A DNA stretch of 64,000 nt from Flavobacterium potami (GTDB lineage: Bacteria > Bacteroidota > Bacteroidia > Flavobacteriales > Flavobacteriaceae): the NCBI RefSeq assembly GCF_020026915.1, contig NZ_JAINUY010000002.1, positions 1 to 64,000 on the forward strand, written 5' to 3'. A program made the position numbers and the translations under genes. Shown here piece by piece: positions 18,123 to 26,811 of this stretch. Within the stretch, counting starts at the first letter, position 1. Every line of letters begins with the position of its first letter. The notes under the pieces are model-generated. The model saw only the letters and a list, made by a program, of their open reading frames with translations, did not search any database and was not told the DNA's origin.

Positions 18123-18142
18123 AACAGAACGGAACAGAACGG
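18123..18142 (+). promoter_or_regulatory. Tandem 10-base direct repeat before the GntR gene (candidate autoregulatory site)
   Basis: AACAGAACGG occurs twice in tandem, ending at the base before the GntR start codon. TACTTTAG at 18112-18119 upstream is one mismatch from the -7 box. Direct repeats at this place suggest binding by the GntR product itself, but GntR sites are usually inverted, so this is tentative. Confidence 0.4.
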
Positions 18143-18143
18143 T

Positions 18144-19151
18144 ATGTTAAAAGAAGAAGAAAAATTTGAGTTTATAATAAATCACGAAAGTGATATTCCG
18201 AAATACCAACAGTTGGTTGATGGAATTACAAATGCTATTGCGGAGAATATTTTGCAAAAGGGAGATTTACTTCCGTCTGTGAATGTGATCTGCAAAACAT
18301 ATCAGCTTTCGAGAGACACAGTTTTTAAGGCGTATTCGATTTTGAAGGATCAAAAAGTAATTGATTCTGTACCAAATAAAGGCTATTATGTAGCAGGTGA
18401 AACGAGAAAAGTGCTTTTGGTTTTAGATACGTTTAAGGCTTATAAAGAGGTTTTGTATCATTCGGTTGTAAATAATCTGCCGGATAATGTGATTATCGAT
18501 GTGCAGTTTCATCATTATAATATTGATGTTTTTAAAACGATCATTAACAACGGAATTGGGAAGTATTATAAATATGTGGTGATGAATTTTGACCACAAAG
18601 AAATTCCGCCAGCGTTATCGGCGATTTCAAAAGATAAATTGCTTTTGATTGACTGGAATATCCGAGCGGATAAAGCAAATAATTATGTTTTTCAGGATTT
18701 TGGAAAAGCGTTTTATGATGCTTTGAAAGAGGCAGTTGAATTGTTTAAAAAGTATAAAAAAATAGATTTTATATATCCGGATTTCACGAATCATCCTTGG
18801 GAAACGGTAGAGTTTTTCAAGAAATTCTGTGCTGATTTTGGTTTTCAATACGACATTATCACAGATCCGAAAAAGTTCAATATCGAGAAAGGAATTGCTT
18901 ATATCAGTGTAAGCGACAGGATTTTAGGATACTTTTTAGAGCAATGCAAAGAAAAGGATTTTGAACCTGGAAAAGATGTTGGTTTGCTTTCATACAACGA
19001 AACACCAATGAAGAAATTTATATACAAAGGGATTTCAGTTGTTTCGACTGATTTTAACGAAATGGGAACCAAAGCAGCGGCATTTATTACGCATGACGAA
19101 GAAACGAAGTGTTATGTGCCGACTAAATTAATAATAAGAGAATCATTGTAA
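18144..19151 (+). CDS. GntR-family regulator with periplasmic-binding-like sensor domain
   Basis: A 335-residue protein. Residues ~15-85 are a winged helix of the GntR type (IPKYQQLVDGITNAIAE, LPSVNVICKTYQLSRDTVFKAY, VIDSVPNKGYYV). Residues ~88-335 look like a LacI/periplasmic-binding-protein fold, as in AraR-type regulators. It is followed 3 bases later by xylulokinase, then xylose isomerase and transaldolase, so it probably senses xylose or a derivative and controls these genes. I infer it acts alongside the LacI regulator, which has sites elsewhere in the locus but none found here. Confidence 0.9.
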   Translation: MLKEEEKFEFIINHESDIPKYQQLVDGITNAIAENILQKGDLLPSVNVICKTYQLSRDTVFKAYSILKDQKVIDSVPNKGYYVAGETRKVLLVLDTFKAYKEVLYHSVVNNLPDNVIIDVQFHHYNIDVFKTIINNGIGKYYKYVVMNFDHKEIPPALSAISKDKLLLIDWNIRADKANNYVFQDFGKAFYDALKEAVELFKKYKKIDFIYPDFTNHPWETVEFFKKFCADFGFQYDIITDPKKFNIEKGIAYISVSDRILGYFLEQCKEKDFEPGKDVGLLSYNETPMKKFIYKGISVVSTDFNEMGTKAAAFITHDEETKCYVPTKLIIRESL

Positions 19152-19154
19152 GTT

Positions 19155-20633
19155 ATGTATTATATCGGTTATGATATTGGAAGTTCTTCTGTCAAGGCAG
19201 CCTTGGTGGAAGCAGAAACAGGCAAAAAAATCATTGTTTTGAATGAGCCTCAAAACGAAATGGAAATCCTTTCGATTCATCCAGATTGGGCAGAACAGGA
19301 TCCAGAAATGTGGTGGCAATACATTTGTACAGCAACAAAAAGAGCGATTAAAGAAGCTAATATAGACGCTTCCAAAATTCAGGGAATTGGTATTTCGTAC
19401 CAAATGCACGGATTGGTGATTGTGGACAAAGAAGGAACTGCATTACGAAATTCAATTATCTGGTGTGACAGCCGTGCGGTTGAAATTGGAAATAAGGCTT
19501 TCGCCGAAATTGGAGAAGAAAAATGCATGTCGCATTTATTGAATTCGCCAGGAAATTTCACTGCTTCGAAACTGAAATGGGTTAAAGAAAACGAACCAGC
19601 AGTTTATAACAAAATTGATAAATACATGCTTCCGGGAGATTACATCGCTTTGAAATTGACAGGCGAAGTAACGACAACTAAAAACGGTTTGTCTGAAGGA
19701 ATGCTTTGGGATTATAAAGAAAATAAAGTGGCAGACTGGCTTCTGGATTACTACGGAATCGATCAGTCGTTGACACCGAAAATTGTAGAGAATTTTACGA
19801 ATCAAGGTGTTGTTACAGAGAAAGCTTCACAAGAATCTGGTCTTCCTGCTGGAATTCCGATTGTGTATAGAGCAGGAGATCAGCCAAATAATGCTTTGTC
19901 ATTAAATGTATTGCGTCCAGGTGAGGTTGCGGCAACAGGTGGTACTTCGGGTGTTTTTTATGCTGTAACAGAAACAAATTCAGGGAAAAGCACTCGTGTA
20001 AACAACTTCGTTCATGTAAATTATAAAGAATCAAATCCGAGAGTTGGGAAATTGCTGAATATAAATGGAGCGGGAATTCAATACCGATGGATGCGAAACA
20101 ATATTGGAAATGAGTCGTATGAAGAAATGAATGAAAAAGCATCTCAGATCAACGTAGGTTCGCAAGGATTGGTTGTAATTCCGTTTGGAAATGGAGCTGA
20201 AAGAATGTTCAATAATAAAAACATTGGCTCTCATATTTTAAACCTGAATTTTAATATTCATACCAACGCGCATTTATTCAGAGCATCTTTAGAAGCTATT
20301 GCGTTTTCTTTTGTATACGGAATGGAATGCTTGAAAGATGATAATGCAACTATTAATGTCATTAGAGCTGGAAATGATAATTTATTCCGTTCTGAGATTT
20401 TCTCGAATACTGTGGCAACTTTAATTGGTCACGAAATCGAAATTTACAATACAACCGGAGCAGTAGGAGCGGCGAGAGCTGTTGGCTTGACCGATGGTGA
20501 TTTTGAAAAGTTTGGTTCGGGAATTACCACAAACGATCACGTCATGACCTTTTTGCCTCTTAAAAACAAAGAGGAATATGAAACGGCTTACAACAAATGG
20601 AAACAAGAATTAGAATTAATATTAACAAAATAA
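19155..20633 (+). CDS. xylB: Xylulokinase
   Basis: A 492-residue FGGY-family kinase. YDIGSSSVKAALVE starts the N-terminal ATPase lobe, SYQMHGLV carries the Met-His substrate contact (~84-85), and YRAGDQPNNALS contains the catalytic base Asp242. ATGGTSGVFY and GNGAERM follow in the C-terminal lobe. It phosphorylates D-xylulose with ATP. It starts 3 bases after the GntR stop and ends 12 bases before xylose isomerase, so all three are one transcription unit. Confidence 0.96.
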   Translation: MYYIGYDIGSSSVKAALVEAETGKKIIVLNEPQNEMEILSIHPDWAEQDPEMWWQYICTATKRAIKEANIDASKIQGIGISYQMHGLVIVDKEGTALRNSIIWCDSRAVEIGNKAFAEIGEEKCMSHLLNSPGNFTASKLKWVKENEPAVYNKIDKYMLPGDYIALKLTGEVTTTKNGLSEGMLWDYKENKVADWLLDYYGIDQSLTPKIVENFTNQGVVTEKASQESGLPAGIPIVYRAGDQPNNALSLNVLRPGEVAATGGTSGVFYAVTETNSGKSTRVNNFVHVNYKESNPRVGKLLNINGAGIQYRWMRNNIGNESYEEMNEKASQINVGSQGLVVIPFGNGAERMFNNKNIGSHILNLNFNIHTNAHLFRASLEAIAFSFVYGMECLKDDNATINVIRAGNDNLFRSEIFSNTVATLIGHEIEIYNTTGAVGAARAVGLTDGDFEKFGSGITTNDHVMTFLPLKNKEEYETAYNKWKQELELILTK

Positions 20634-20645
20634 ATAAAAGAACAA

Positions 20646-21971
20646 ATGATAGTTTTAGGAGATAAAGAATACTACAAAGGTATTGGCCAAATTAAGTTTG
20701 AAGGAAAAGAATCTGACAATCCGTTGGCGTTTAAATATTACAATCCAGACCAAGTTGTAGCTGGAAAAACAATGCGTGAGCACTTTAAATTTGCAATTGC
20801 TTACTGGCATACTTTCTGCGGACAAGGTGGCGATCCATTTGGGCCTGGAACTCAAAATTTTGCTTGGGATGCTTCATCAGATCCGTATCAAGCGGCTAAA
20901 GATAAAGCTGATGCTGCTTTTGAATTCATTAGCAAAATGGGATTCGATTATTTCTGTTTCCACGATTACGATTTGATAAACGAAGGGCCAACTTTCGCAG
21001 AATCAGAAAAACGTTTAGCATTCATTACAGAGTATTTAAAACAGAAAAAAGCAGAATCTGGAATTAAATTGCTTTGGGGAACTTCAAACTGTTTCTCAAA
21101 CCCAAGATTTATGAACGGAGCCGCTACAAATCCTGATTTTAATGTTGTGGCAAGAGCTGGTGGACAAGTAAAATTAGCTTTGGATGCAACTATCGCTTTA
21201 GGCGGAGAAAACTATGTATTCTGGGGTGGTAGAGAAGGTTATATGTCTTTACTAAACACAGATATGGGAAGAGAATTAGACCACATGGCGCAATTCTTAG
21301 CAATGTCTAGAGACTACGCAAGAGCACAAGGTTTTAAAGGAACTTTCTTCATCGAGCCAAAACCAATGGAGCCTTCTAAACACCAATACGATTTTGACTC
21401 TGCAACTGCAATTGGATTCTTAAAACAATACGGTTTAGATAAAGATTTCAAAATCAACATTGAGGTAAACCACGCTACTTTGGCACAACATACGTTCCAA
21501 CATGAATTAGAAGTGGCTGCAAAAGCGGGAATGTTAGGAAGTATCGATGCAAACAGAGGAGATTACCAAAACGGATGGGATACAGACCAATTCCCAAATA
21601 ACATTCAAGAAACGACTGAAGCGATGTTGGTTTTCTTAAAAGCTGGCGGATTACAAGGTGGTGGAGTTAACTTTGATGCAAAAATAAGAAGAAACTCTAC
21701 AGATTTAGAAGATGTTTTCTTAGCACACATTGGTGGAGCTGATACTTTTGCAAGAGCTTTATTGACAGCTGATAAAATCATTTCTTCTTCTCCATACGAG
21801 AAATTAAGAAAAGAAAGATACAGCTCATTCGATTCTGGAAAAGGAAAAGATTTCGCTGATGGAAAATTAGGTTTAAAAGATCTTTACACTATCGCTCATG
21901 AAAATGGAGAATTAAATCTTCAAAGCGGTAAACAAGAATTGTTTGAAAACATCATTAACCAATATATTTAA
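20646..21971 (+). CDS. xylA: Xylose isomerase
   Basis: A 441-residue class II xylose isomerase of full length. The active-site pair His106/Asp109 is in [11 protein letters not shown], the substrate-site Trp in FAWD, the metal ligand Glu237 in [14 protein letters not shown] and the second metal cluster in [11 protein letters not shown] and GSIDANRGD. It converts D-xylose to D-xylulose in the cytoplasm using two divalent cations. It follows xylB by 12 bases. Codon choice is more C-rich at third positions than in neighbours (e.g. TTC, AAC), hinting at high expression. Confidence 0.98.
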   Translation: MIVLGDKEYYKGIGQIKFEGKESDNPLAFKYYNPDQVVAGKTMREHFKFAIAYWHTFCGQGGDPFGPGTQNFAWDASSDPYQAAKDKADAAFEFISKMGFDYFCFHDYDLINEGPTFAESEKRLAFITEYLKQKKAESGIKLLWGTSNCFSNPRFMNGAATNPDFNVVARAGGQVKLALDATIALGGENYVFWGGREGYMSLLNTDMGRELDHMAQFLAMSRDYARAQGFKGTFFIEPKPMEPSKHQYDFDSATAIGFLKQYGLDKDFKINIEVNHATLAQHTFQHELEVAAKAGMLGSIDANRGDYQNGWDTDQFPNNIQETTEAMLVFLKAGGLQGGGVNFDAKIRRNSTDLEDVFLAHIGGADTFARALLTADKIISSSPYEKLRKERYSSFDSGKGKDFADGKLGLKDLYTIAHENGELNLQSGKQELFENIINQYI

Positions 21972-21992
21972 TTGGTTTAGATTTTAAAATTA

Positions 21993-22024
21993 AACCTAAC
22001 AGGTTTTAAAAACCTGTTAGGTTT
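21993..22024. repeat. GTTTTnAAAAC-core palindrome, subtype aacctaacag
   Basis: AACCTAACAGGTTTTAAAAA begins a near-perfect palindrome ending CCTGTTAGGTTT. It sits ~20 bases after xylA and may serve as a hairpin end of the transcript. It resembles the copies at 9288 and 12015 with a C-to-T type shift in the arms. Confidence 0.8.
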
Positions 22025-22336
22025 CTACAAAAATATTTAGTGAGACAAAATATCTAAAAAGATTTGAGTTTTTAAATGTGATAGTTATAAAACGTTAATT
22101 GTGTTTAAAACTACTTTTAAGATCAAAATTGAAAAATGTGTATTAAGATTATGGCTTTTTTTGAGCTTTAAATTTGAAAAAAATAGTTTGAAGGTTTAGT
22201 TGCTATTTTTGATAATCTTAAAGGATAAATAAAGTCAGTTTGATAAGAATTAAGTGTGAGTTAAATTTTTATTGGAGGTTTTTTGAAGAGCAGGATCAAT
22301 CGAAATGCACATTTTTTCTCGCTAGAATACACAAGG
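22025..22336. other. AT-rich gap before transaldolase, no gene seen
   Basis: About 310 bases without a credible reading frame. AAAACGTTA at 22089-22097 is the reverse complement of TAACGTTTT, which occurs twice upstream of the SusC gene. Nothing else stands out. The transaldolase promoter is probably here but no clear TTTG/TAnnTTTG pair could be placed. Confidence 0.4.
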
Positions 22337-22369
22337 AACTTTGTCAAAGTTTTAAACTTTGACAAAGTT
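22337..22369. repeat. GTTTTnAAAAC-type palindrome, subtype ctttgtcaaag
   Basis: AACTTTGTCAAAG and CTTTGACAAAGTT pair around TTTTAAA, 33 bases in all. The same subtype is at 32094-32126 and 50778-50810. It lies in the leader of the transaldolase gene. Confidence 0.85.
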
Positions 22370-22412
22370 TTTTTTACGCAAAATAGTATTTAACCAAAAA
22401 ACCACAAAAAAC

Positions 22413-23069
22413 ATGAAATTTTTTATTGACACTGCCAATCTTCAAGATATTGAAGAAGCGCAGGCTTTAGGCGTTTTAGATGGCGTAACCACCAATCCGT
22501 CATTAATGGCAAAAGAAGGCATTACCGGAAAACAAAATATATTAAACCATTATTTGGCTATTTGCAATATCGTTGATGGCGATGTTTCGGCTGAGGTAAT
22601 CTCTACAGAATATGAAGGAATGGTAAGAGAAGGAGAAGAATTGGCCGCTTTACATCCGCAGATTGTGGTGAAATTACCTATGATTGGCGACGGAGTAAAA
22701 GCCTGTAAATATTTCTCTTCAAAAGGAATTCGTACCAATGTAACTTTAGTCTTTTCGGCTGGTCAGGCGTTGCTTGCTGCTAAAGCCGGAGCGACTTATG
22801 TTTCTCCATTCTTAGGACGTTTAGATGATGTTTCGACAGATGGAATGCATTTGATTTCAGAAATCAGAGAAATCTACGATAACTACAATTATCAAACGCA
22901 AATATTATCTGCTTCTGTTCGACATACCATGCATATTATCAATTGCGCTAAAATCGGATCAGATGTAATGACAGGACCTCTTTCTGCAATAAAAGGATTA
23001 TTGAAACATCCTTTAACCGATATTGGTTTAAAACAATTTGTAGAAGATGCTAAAAAGATGAATTTATAG
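22413..23069 (+). CDS. tal: Transaldolase (small TalC/fructose-6-phosphate-aldolase type)
   Basis: I use ATG 22413, giving 218 residues beginning MKFFIDTANLQDIEEAQ, the usual start of this family; an upstream in-frame ATG at 22359 would add 18 residues reading through the palindrome. DGVTTNPSLMAKEG and IVVKLPM with the Schiff-base Lys87 are present, plus the C-terminal HPLTDIGLKQFVED. It links xylulose-5-phosphate metabolism to glycolysis through the pentose-phosphate pathway. Transketolase is not in this window. A terminator follows. Confidence 0.94.
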   Translation: MKFFIDTANLQDIEEAQALGVLDGVTTNPSLMAKEGITGKQNILNHYLAICNIVDGDVSAEVISTEYEGMVREGEELAALHPQIVVKLPMIGDGVKACKYFSSKGIRTNVTLVFSAGQALLAAKAGATYVSPFLGRLDDVSTDGMHLISEIREIYDNYNYQTQILSASVRHTMHIINCAKIGSDVMTGPLSAIKGLLKHPLTDIGLKQFVEDAKKMNL

Positions 23070-23096
23070 TTTTTTAGGTCCCTTTTTTTAATTTAT

Positions 23097-23133
23097 AAAA
23101 CTCCCTTTCAGCTATTTGTGAGGGAGTTTTTTT
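23097..23133 (+). terminator. Intrinsic terminator after transaldolase
   Basis: AAAACTCCCT and AGGGAGTTTT form a 10-base perfect stem with a 14-base loop, followed by a T run. It separates the xylose unit from the SusC unit. Confidence 0.9.
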
Positions 23134-23145
23134 ATGAAATAAAAG

Positions 23146-23155
23146 CAACCGATTG
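23146..23155. promoter_or_regulatory. Upstream LacI-type operator of the SusCD operon
   Basis: CAACCGATTG within GCAACCGATTGTTT. It is 350 bases (centre to centre) upstream of the second copy that overlaps the SusC promoter, so it may be an auxiliary site for looping. The region 23134-23495 otherwise holds no gene; TAACGTTTT occurs at 23292 and 23378. Confidence 0.6.
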
Positions 23156-23495
23156 TTTCTTGTGTTGGTTTGTAAGAAATATATTGTTTAGGTCTTAATT
23201 GATTGGTTTTTAGTTAATAAGTGTCTTGAAGCCTTATTTTACAAGAGATATAAACATATTTGGTTTTTGTCTTAATTTCTTCTTGTAACGATAACGTTTT
23301 AGTAAATTTCGATAAAATATTAAAATTTAACTTTTTATGTTTTTTTTAAGATTTTGTGTTAATCTATTTGTTTTCTCTAACGTTTTCGTTGTATTGAATT
23401 GTGTTTTTGAGGATTGTTTAAGTTTTTACGATTATAAATATGTAAAATGTTTTTTTTGAATGATGTTTTTTGGAAATTGACAAAAAAAATTAACG

Positions 23496-23532
23496 CAACC
23501 GATTGTGTGTTGTTGTTTTTTGCATATATTTG
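23496..23532 (+). promoter_or_regulatory. SusCD operon promoter with LacI-type operator over the -33 box
   Basis: CAACCGATTG at 23496-23505 (in ACGCAACCGATTGTG) ends with TTG at 23503-23505. Exactly 19 bases later comes TATATTTG (23525-23532), a perfect TAnnTTTG -7 box. The operator therefore occupies the -33 element, so binding would block the sigma factor. The start site would be near 23540, leaving ~95 bases of leader before the SusC ATG. Confidence 0.75.
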
Positions 23533-23633
23533 TTTTGACTATAAGTTATTGATTTGTTAAAATTTAATGATCCGTAACACAATAAACAAGAAACTAACTA
23601 AACCATACTATTAACTAATTAAACCAATTATTT

Positions 23634-26600
23634 ATGACTAACTTTTTAATTACTAAAAGCAGATCTAAATACTTTAAGAATTTAGGATTCCTGATCCTAA
23701 TGCTGGTATTTTCTGCCACAGTAAATGCTCAAATTACTGTTTCGGGTACAGTATCTGATGGTACTGGGCCAATACCAGGTGTAAATATTATTGTAAAAGG
23801 AACCAAAACAAGTACTGTTTCAAATTTTGATGGAACTTATACGCTTAATGCCGTTCCGACAAATGGAACTTTGGTCTTTAGCTTTATAGGATATAAACCA
23901 CATGAAATTGCAGTTAACAATAAAACTAAAATTGATGCTTTACTGGAAGAAAATCTGAACGACTTAAAAGAGGTTGTTGTCATTGGATACGGAACATCAA
24001 AAAGGGCAGATTTAACCGGATCTATTTCTTCTATATCCAGTTCGGCGGTAACACAATCTGTATCTACAACTATCGATCAGGTTTTACAAGGTCGTGCAGC
24101 GGGTGTACAGATTCAGCAGAATAGTGGTACTCCTGGAGGAAGTTCTTCTGTTCGTATTCGTGGTATCAGTTCGATTACGGGGTCAAATGAACCTATTTAT
24201 GTAATAGACGGGGTTATTATAGATGGTAATTCAGGTTCCTTGAATATCAATCCGCTTGCCGGAATTAATCCAAATGATATTGCTTCGATCGATATTTTGA
24301 AAGATGCATCTGCAACAGCAATTTATGGTTCTAGAGCTGCAAATGGTGTAATTATGGTGACCACTAAAACAGGTAGAAAAGGAGATTTGACTATGAATTT
24401 TGATAGTTATATAGGTTGGCAGCAAATGCCAAAAGAGCTACAGGTTTTGAATTTAAGAGAATATGGAACATTAAAAAATACTCGTGCAGATTTAGGAATT
24501 GTTCAGCGTGATAATACTTTCATCAGACCAGATTTATTGGGAGAAGGAACAAATTGGCAAGACGAATTATTTCAGGTAGGTTTAATTCAAAGTTATAATT
24601 TATCTGCTTCTGGGGGGGCTGATAATACTACTTATGCATTAGGAATGTCTTATTTTGATCAGGAAGGAACTGTAATCGGATCTTCTTTTGATCGTATGAC
24701 TATTAGAGCTGTAGTTGATTCTCAGGTAAAAAAATGGATGAAAGTTGGAGTAAATTTAAATACATACAAAACCAATCAGGTAACGACAGTTAATGATGAT
24801 TCGGTAATTTTAACGGCTTTAAAACAAACTCCAAACGTAGCGGCTCGTAATGCTGACGGAACTTTTGACGGACCAGATACAACTGAATTCGTTCAAACCA
24901 ATCCATTAGGAATTGCGATGCTAAAAGACAATCACGGAAAAGACTATGGAATTAGGGGAAATGTTTACGCTGAACTTAGTTTTACAAAAAATTTAAAACT
25001 TAGAACACAATATTCTATAGATTACGGATTTGGAAACCGATATACCTTTAATCCATCGTATACTTTTGGAGCATTATCAAATGAAGTGAGAGAAGGTTCA
25101 AGAACAAAATCTACCAGCGAAAACTGGATTTGGACTAATAATTTGACTTATAATAAAGCATTTGGAAAACATAATATCAATGCTTTGTTGGGACAAGAAT
25201 TGCAAGAGCAAAATTGGGAAAGTTTGTACGGTTACCGTTCAGGTTATTTGACAAATGGAGCAACAGATCTAAATGCTGGAGATCCTACGACGGCTAGAAA
25301 TTCAAATTCAAGTTCTACAAAATCGCTTAGTTCTTATTTTGCTAGAGCAAATTATACTTTTGATGACAAATATATTTTAACTGGTACTATTAGAAGAGAT
25401 GGATCTTCACAGTTTGCAGAAGGCAATAAATGGGATTGGTTTCCATCTGCCTCTTTAGCGTGGAAAATCTCAAACGAATCATTTTTAAAAGACAATCAGA
25501 CTGTCAATAATCTGAAATTACGTGCAGGATGGGGAGTTACAGGTAACTCAAGTGTACCAAACAATGCCTATACTTCTGTTTATGGTACTTCTGCGACCAA
25601 TTGGGGAAGCGGGCAAATTGCAACTAATACGGCAAACCCAGATTTGAAATGGGAAAAATCAAACCAAACCAATATCGGTTTAGATCTTTCTCTTTTCGAT
25701 AGTAGAATTGAAATTACAACGGATGTTTATTATAAGAAAACAGACGATTTATTGCTAAGATTATCACTTCCTGCTTATGTTGGTACAACAGGACAAGGTT
25801 CTACTACACCTCCTTTTGCTAATATTGGATCTCTTGAAAACAAAGGTTTTGAGTTTACAATAAACACGGTTAATATGCAGAATAAGGATTTTCTTTGGAA
25901 ATCGAATTTCAATATTTCTATGAATAGATTTAAAGTATTGAAATTGAATTCAGAATCTGGAGTTTACGATCAAACGCTACAGCAAGGATCTGATGTAACT
26001 GTTGTTACGCGTACAGCTGTAGGGCAAACATTAGGACAATTTTATGGCTATAAAGTAATTGGACGTTTTGAAAAAGCAACAGATTTCTATTATAAAGATG
26101 CCAGCGGAACGGTAAAACCAACCGCATTGCCTGAAGGAATGGTAATTGGTGAAAATGGAGTTTGGATTGGAGATTATATGTTTGAAGATGTGAACAAAGA
26201 TGGGGTTATCAACGAAAAAGATGCTGGTTATATTGGTGATCCGAATCCGGATTTTACTTTCGGATTTACAAATAATTTTTCATTCAAAGGATTTGATATA
26301 GGAATCACTTTTTCAGGATCATACGGAAATGACGTTTTAAATTATCAAAGAAGATGGTTAGAAAATCCTCGTGAGAATACCAATTTATTGAAAACAGCTC
26401 TTGGATATGCACAATTAGAATTGATCGATCCAAATGGACCAAATGATTACCGTAACGTGCAAATTGTTGGTGGCGATCCTTATATGCCAAGAATTGGAGC
26501 TTCATCGGCTTCTTCAGCATCAAATTATCGTTTGAGTAACAGATTTGTAGAAGACGGATCTTATGTACGACTAAGAAATATTTCGATAGGTTATAATCTT

Positions 26601-26801
26601 CCTAAAGATTTGTATGCCAAATATGGAATTACAAATATTAAAGTATACTCTAATATGCAGAACGTTTTAACCTTCACTAAATATAAAGGTTATGACCCAG
26701 AAGTTGGTGCCATAAACCAAAACCAGCTTTTAAATGGTATCGATAACGGACGTTATCCTTCGCCAATGGTTACAACAATTGGATTAAATGTTAATTTCTA
26801 A
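23634..26801 (+). CDS. SusC/RagA-family TonB-dependent outer-membrane transporter (xylan)
   Basis: A 1055-residue protein with a signal peptide (...SATVNAQ, ~32), a carboxypeptidase-regulatory-like domain (~34-115, ITVSGTVSDG), a TonB-box-like region (KEVVVIGYGT), a plug (~125-240, with IDGVIIDGN and ASATAIYGSRAANGV) and a C-terminal beta-barrel ending in ...VTTIGLNVNF with a terminal Phe. It imports glycan fragments across the outer membrane with energy from TonB. The SusD gene begins 10 bases after its stop. The xylanase and glycan-binding gene in the same unit make xylan the likely substrate. Confidence 0.96.
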   Translation: MTNFLITKSRSKYFKNLGFLILMLVFSATVNAQITVSGTVSDGTGPIPGVNIIVKGTKTSTVSNFDGTYTLNAVPTNGTLVFSFIGYKPHEIAVNNKTKIDALLEENLNDLKEVVVIGYGTSKRADLTGSISSISSSAVTQSVSTTIDQVLQGRAAGVQIQQNSGTPGGSSSVRIRGISSITGSNEPIYVIDGVIIDGNSGSLNINPLAGINPNDIASIDILKDASATAIYGSRAANGVIMVTTKTGRKGDLTMNFDSYIGWQQMPKELQVLNLREYGTLKNTRADLGIVQRDNTFIRPDLLGEGTNWQDELFQVGLIQSYNLSASGGADNTTYALGMSYFDQEGTVIGSSFDRMTIRAVVDSQVKKWMKVGVNLNTYKTNQVTTVNDDSVILTALKQTPNVAARNADGTFDGPDTTEFVQTNPLGIAMLKDNHGKDYGIRGNVYAELSFTKNLKLRTQYSIDYGFGNRYTFNPSYTFGALSNEVREGSRTKSTSENWIWTNNLTYNKAFGKHNINALLGQELQEQNWESLYGYRSGYLTNGATDLNAGDPTTARNSNSSSTKSLSSYFARANYTFDDKYILTGTIRRDGSSQFAEGNKWDWFPSASLAWKISNESFLKDNQTVNNLKLRAGWGVTGNSSVPNNAYTSVYGTSATNWGSGQIATNTANPDLKWEKSNQTNIGLDLSLFDSRIEITTDVYYKKTDDLLLRLSLPAYVGTTGQGSTTPPFANIGSLENKGFEFTINTVNMQNKDFLWKSNFNISMNRFKVLKLNSESGVYDQTLQQGSDVTVVTRTAVGQTLGQFYGYKVIGRFEKATDFYYKDASGTVKPTALPEGMVIGENGVWIGDYMFEDVNKDGVINEKDAGYIGDPNPDFTFGFTNNFSFKGFDIGITFSGSYGNDVLNYQRRWLENPRENTNLLKTALGYAQLELIDPNGPNDYRNVQIVGGDPYMPRIGASSASSASNYRLSNRFVEDGSYVRLRNISIGYNLPKDLYAKYGITNIKVYSNMQNVLTFTKYKGYDPEVGAINQNQLLNGIDNGRYPSPMVTTIGLNVNF

Positions 26802-26811
26802 AAACTGCACA

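Noticed and set aside
22359..22412. Longer transaldolase start at 22359
   Set aside because: The extra 18 residues are encoded partly by a repeat palindrome, while MKFFIDTAN at 22413 is the family's usual start.
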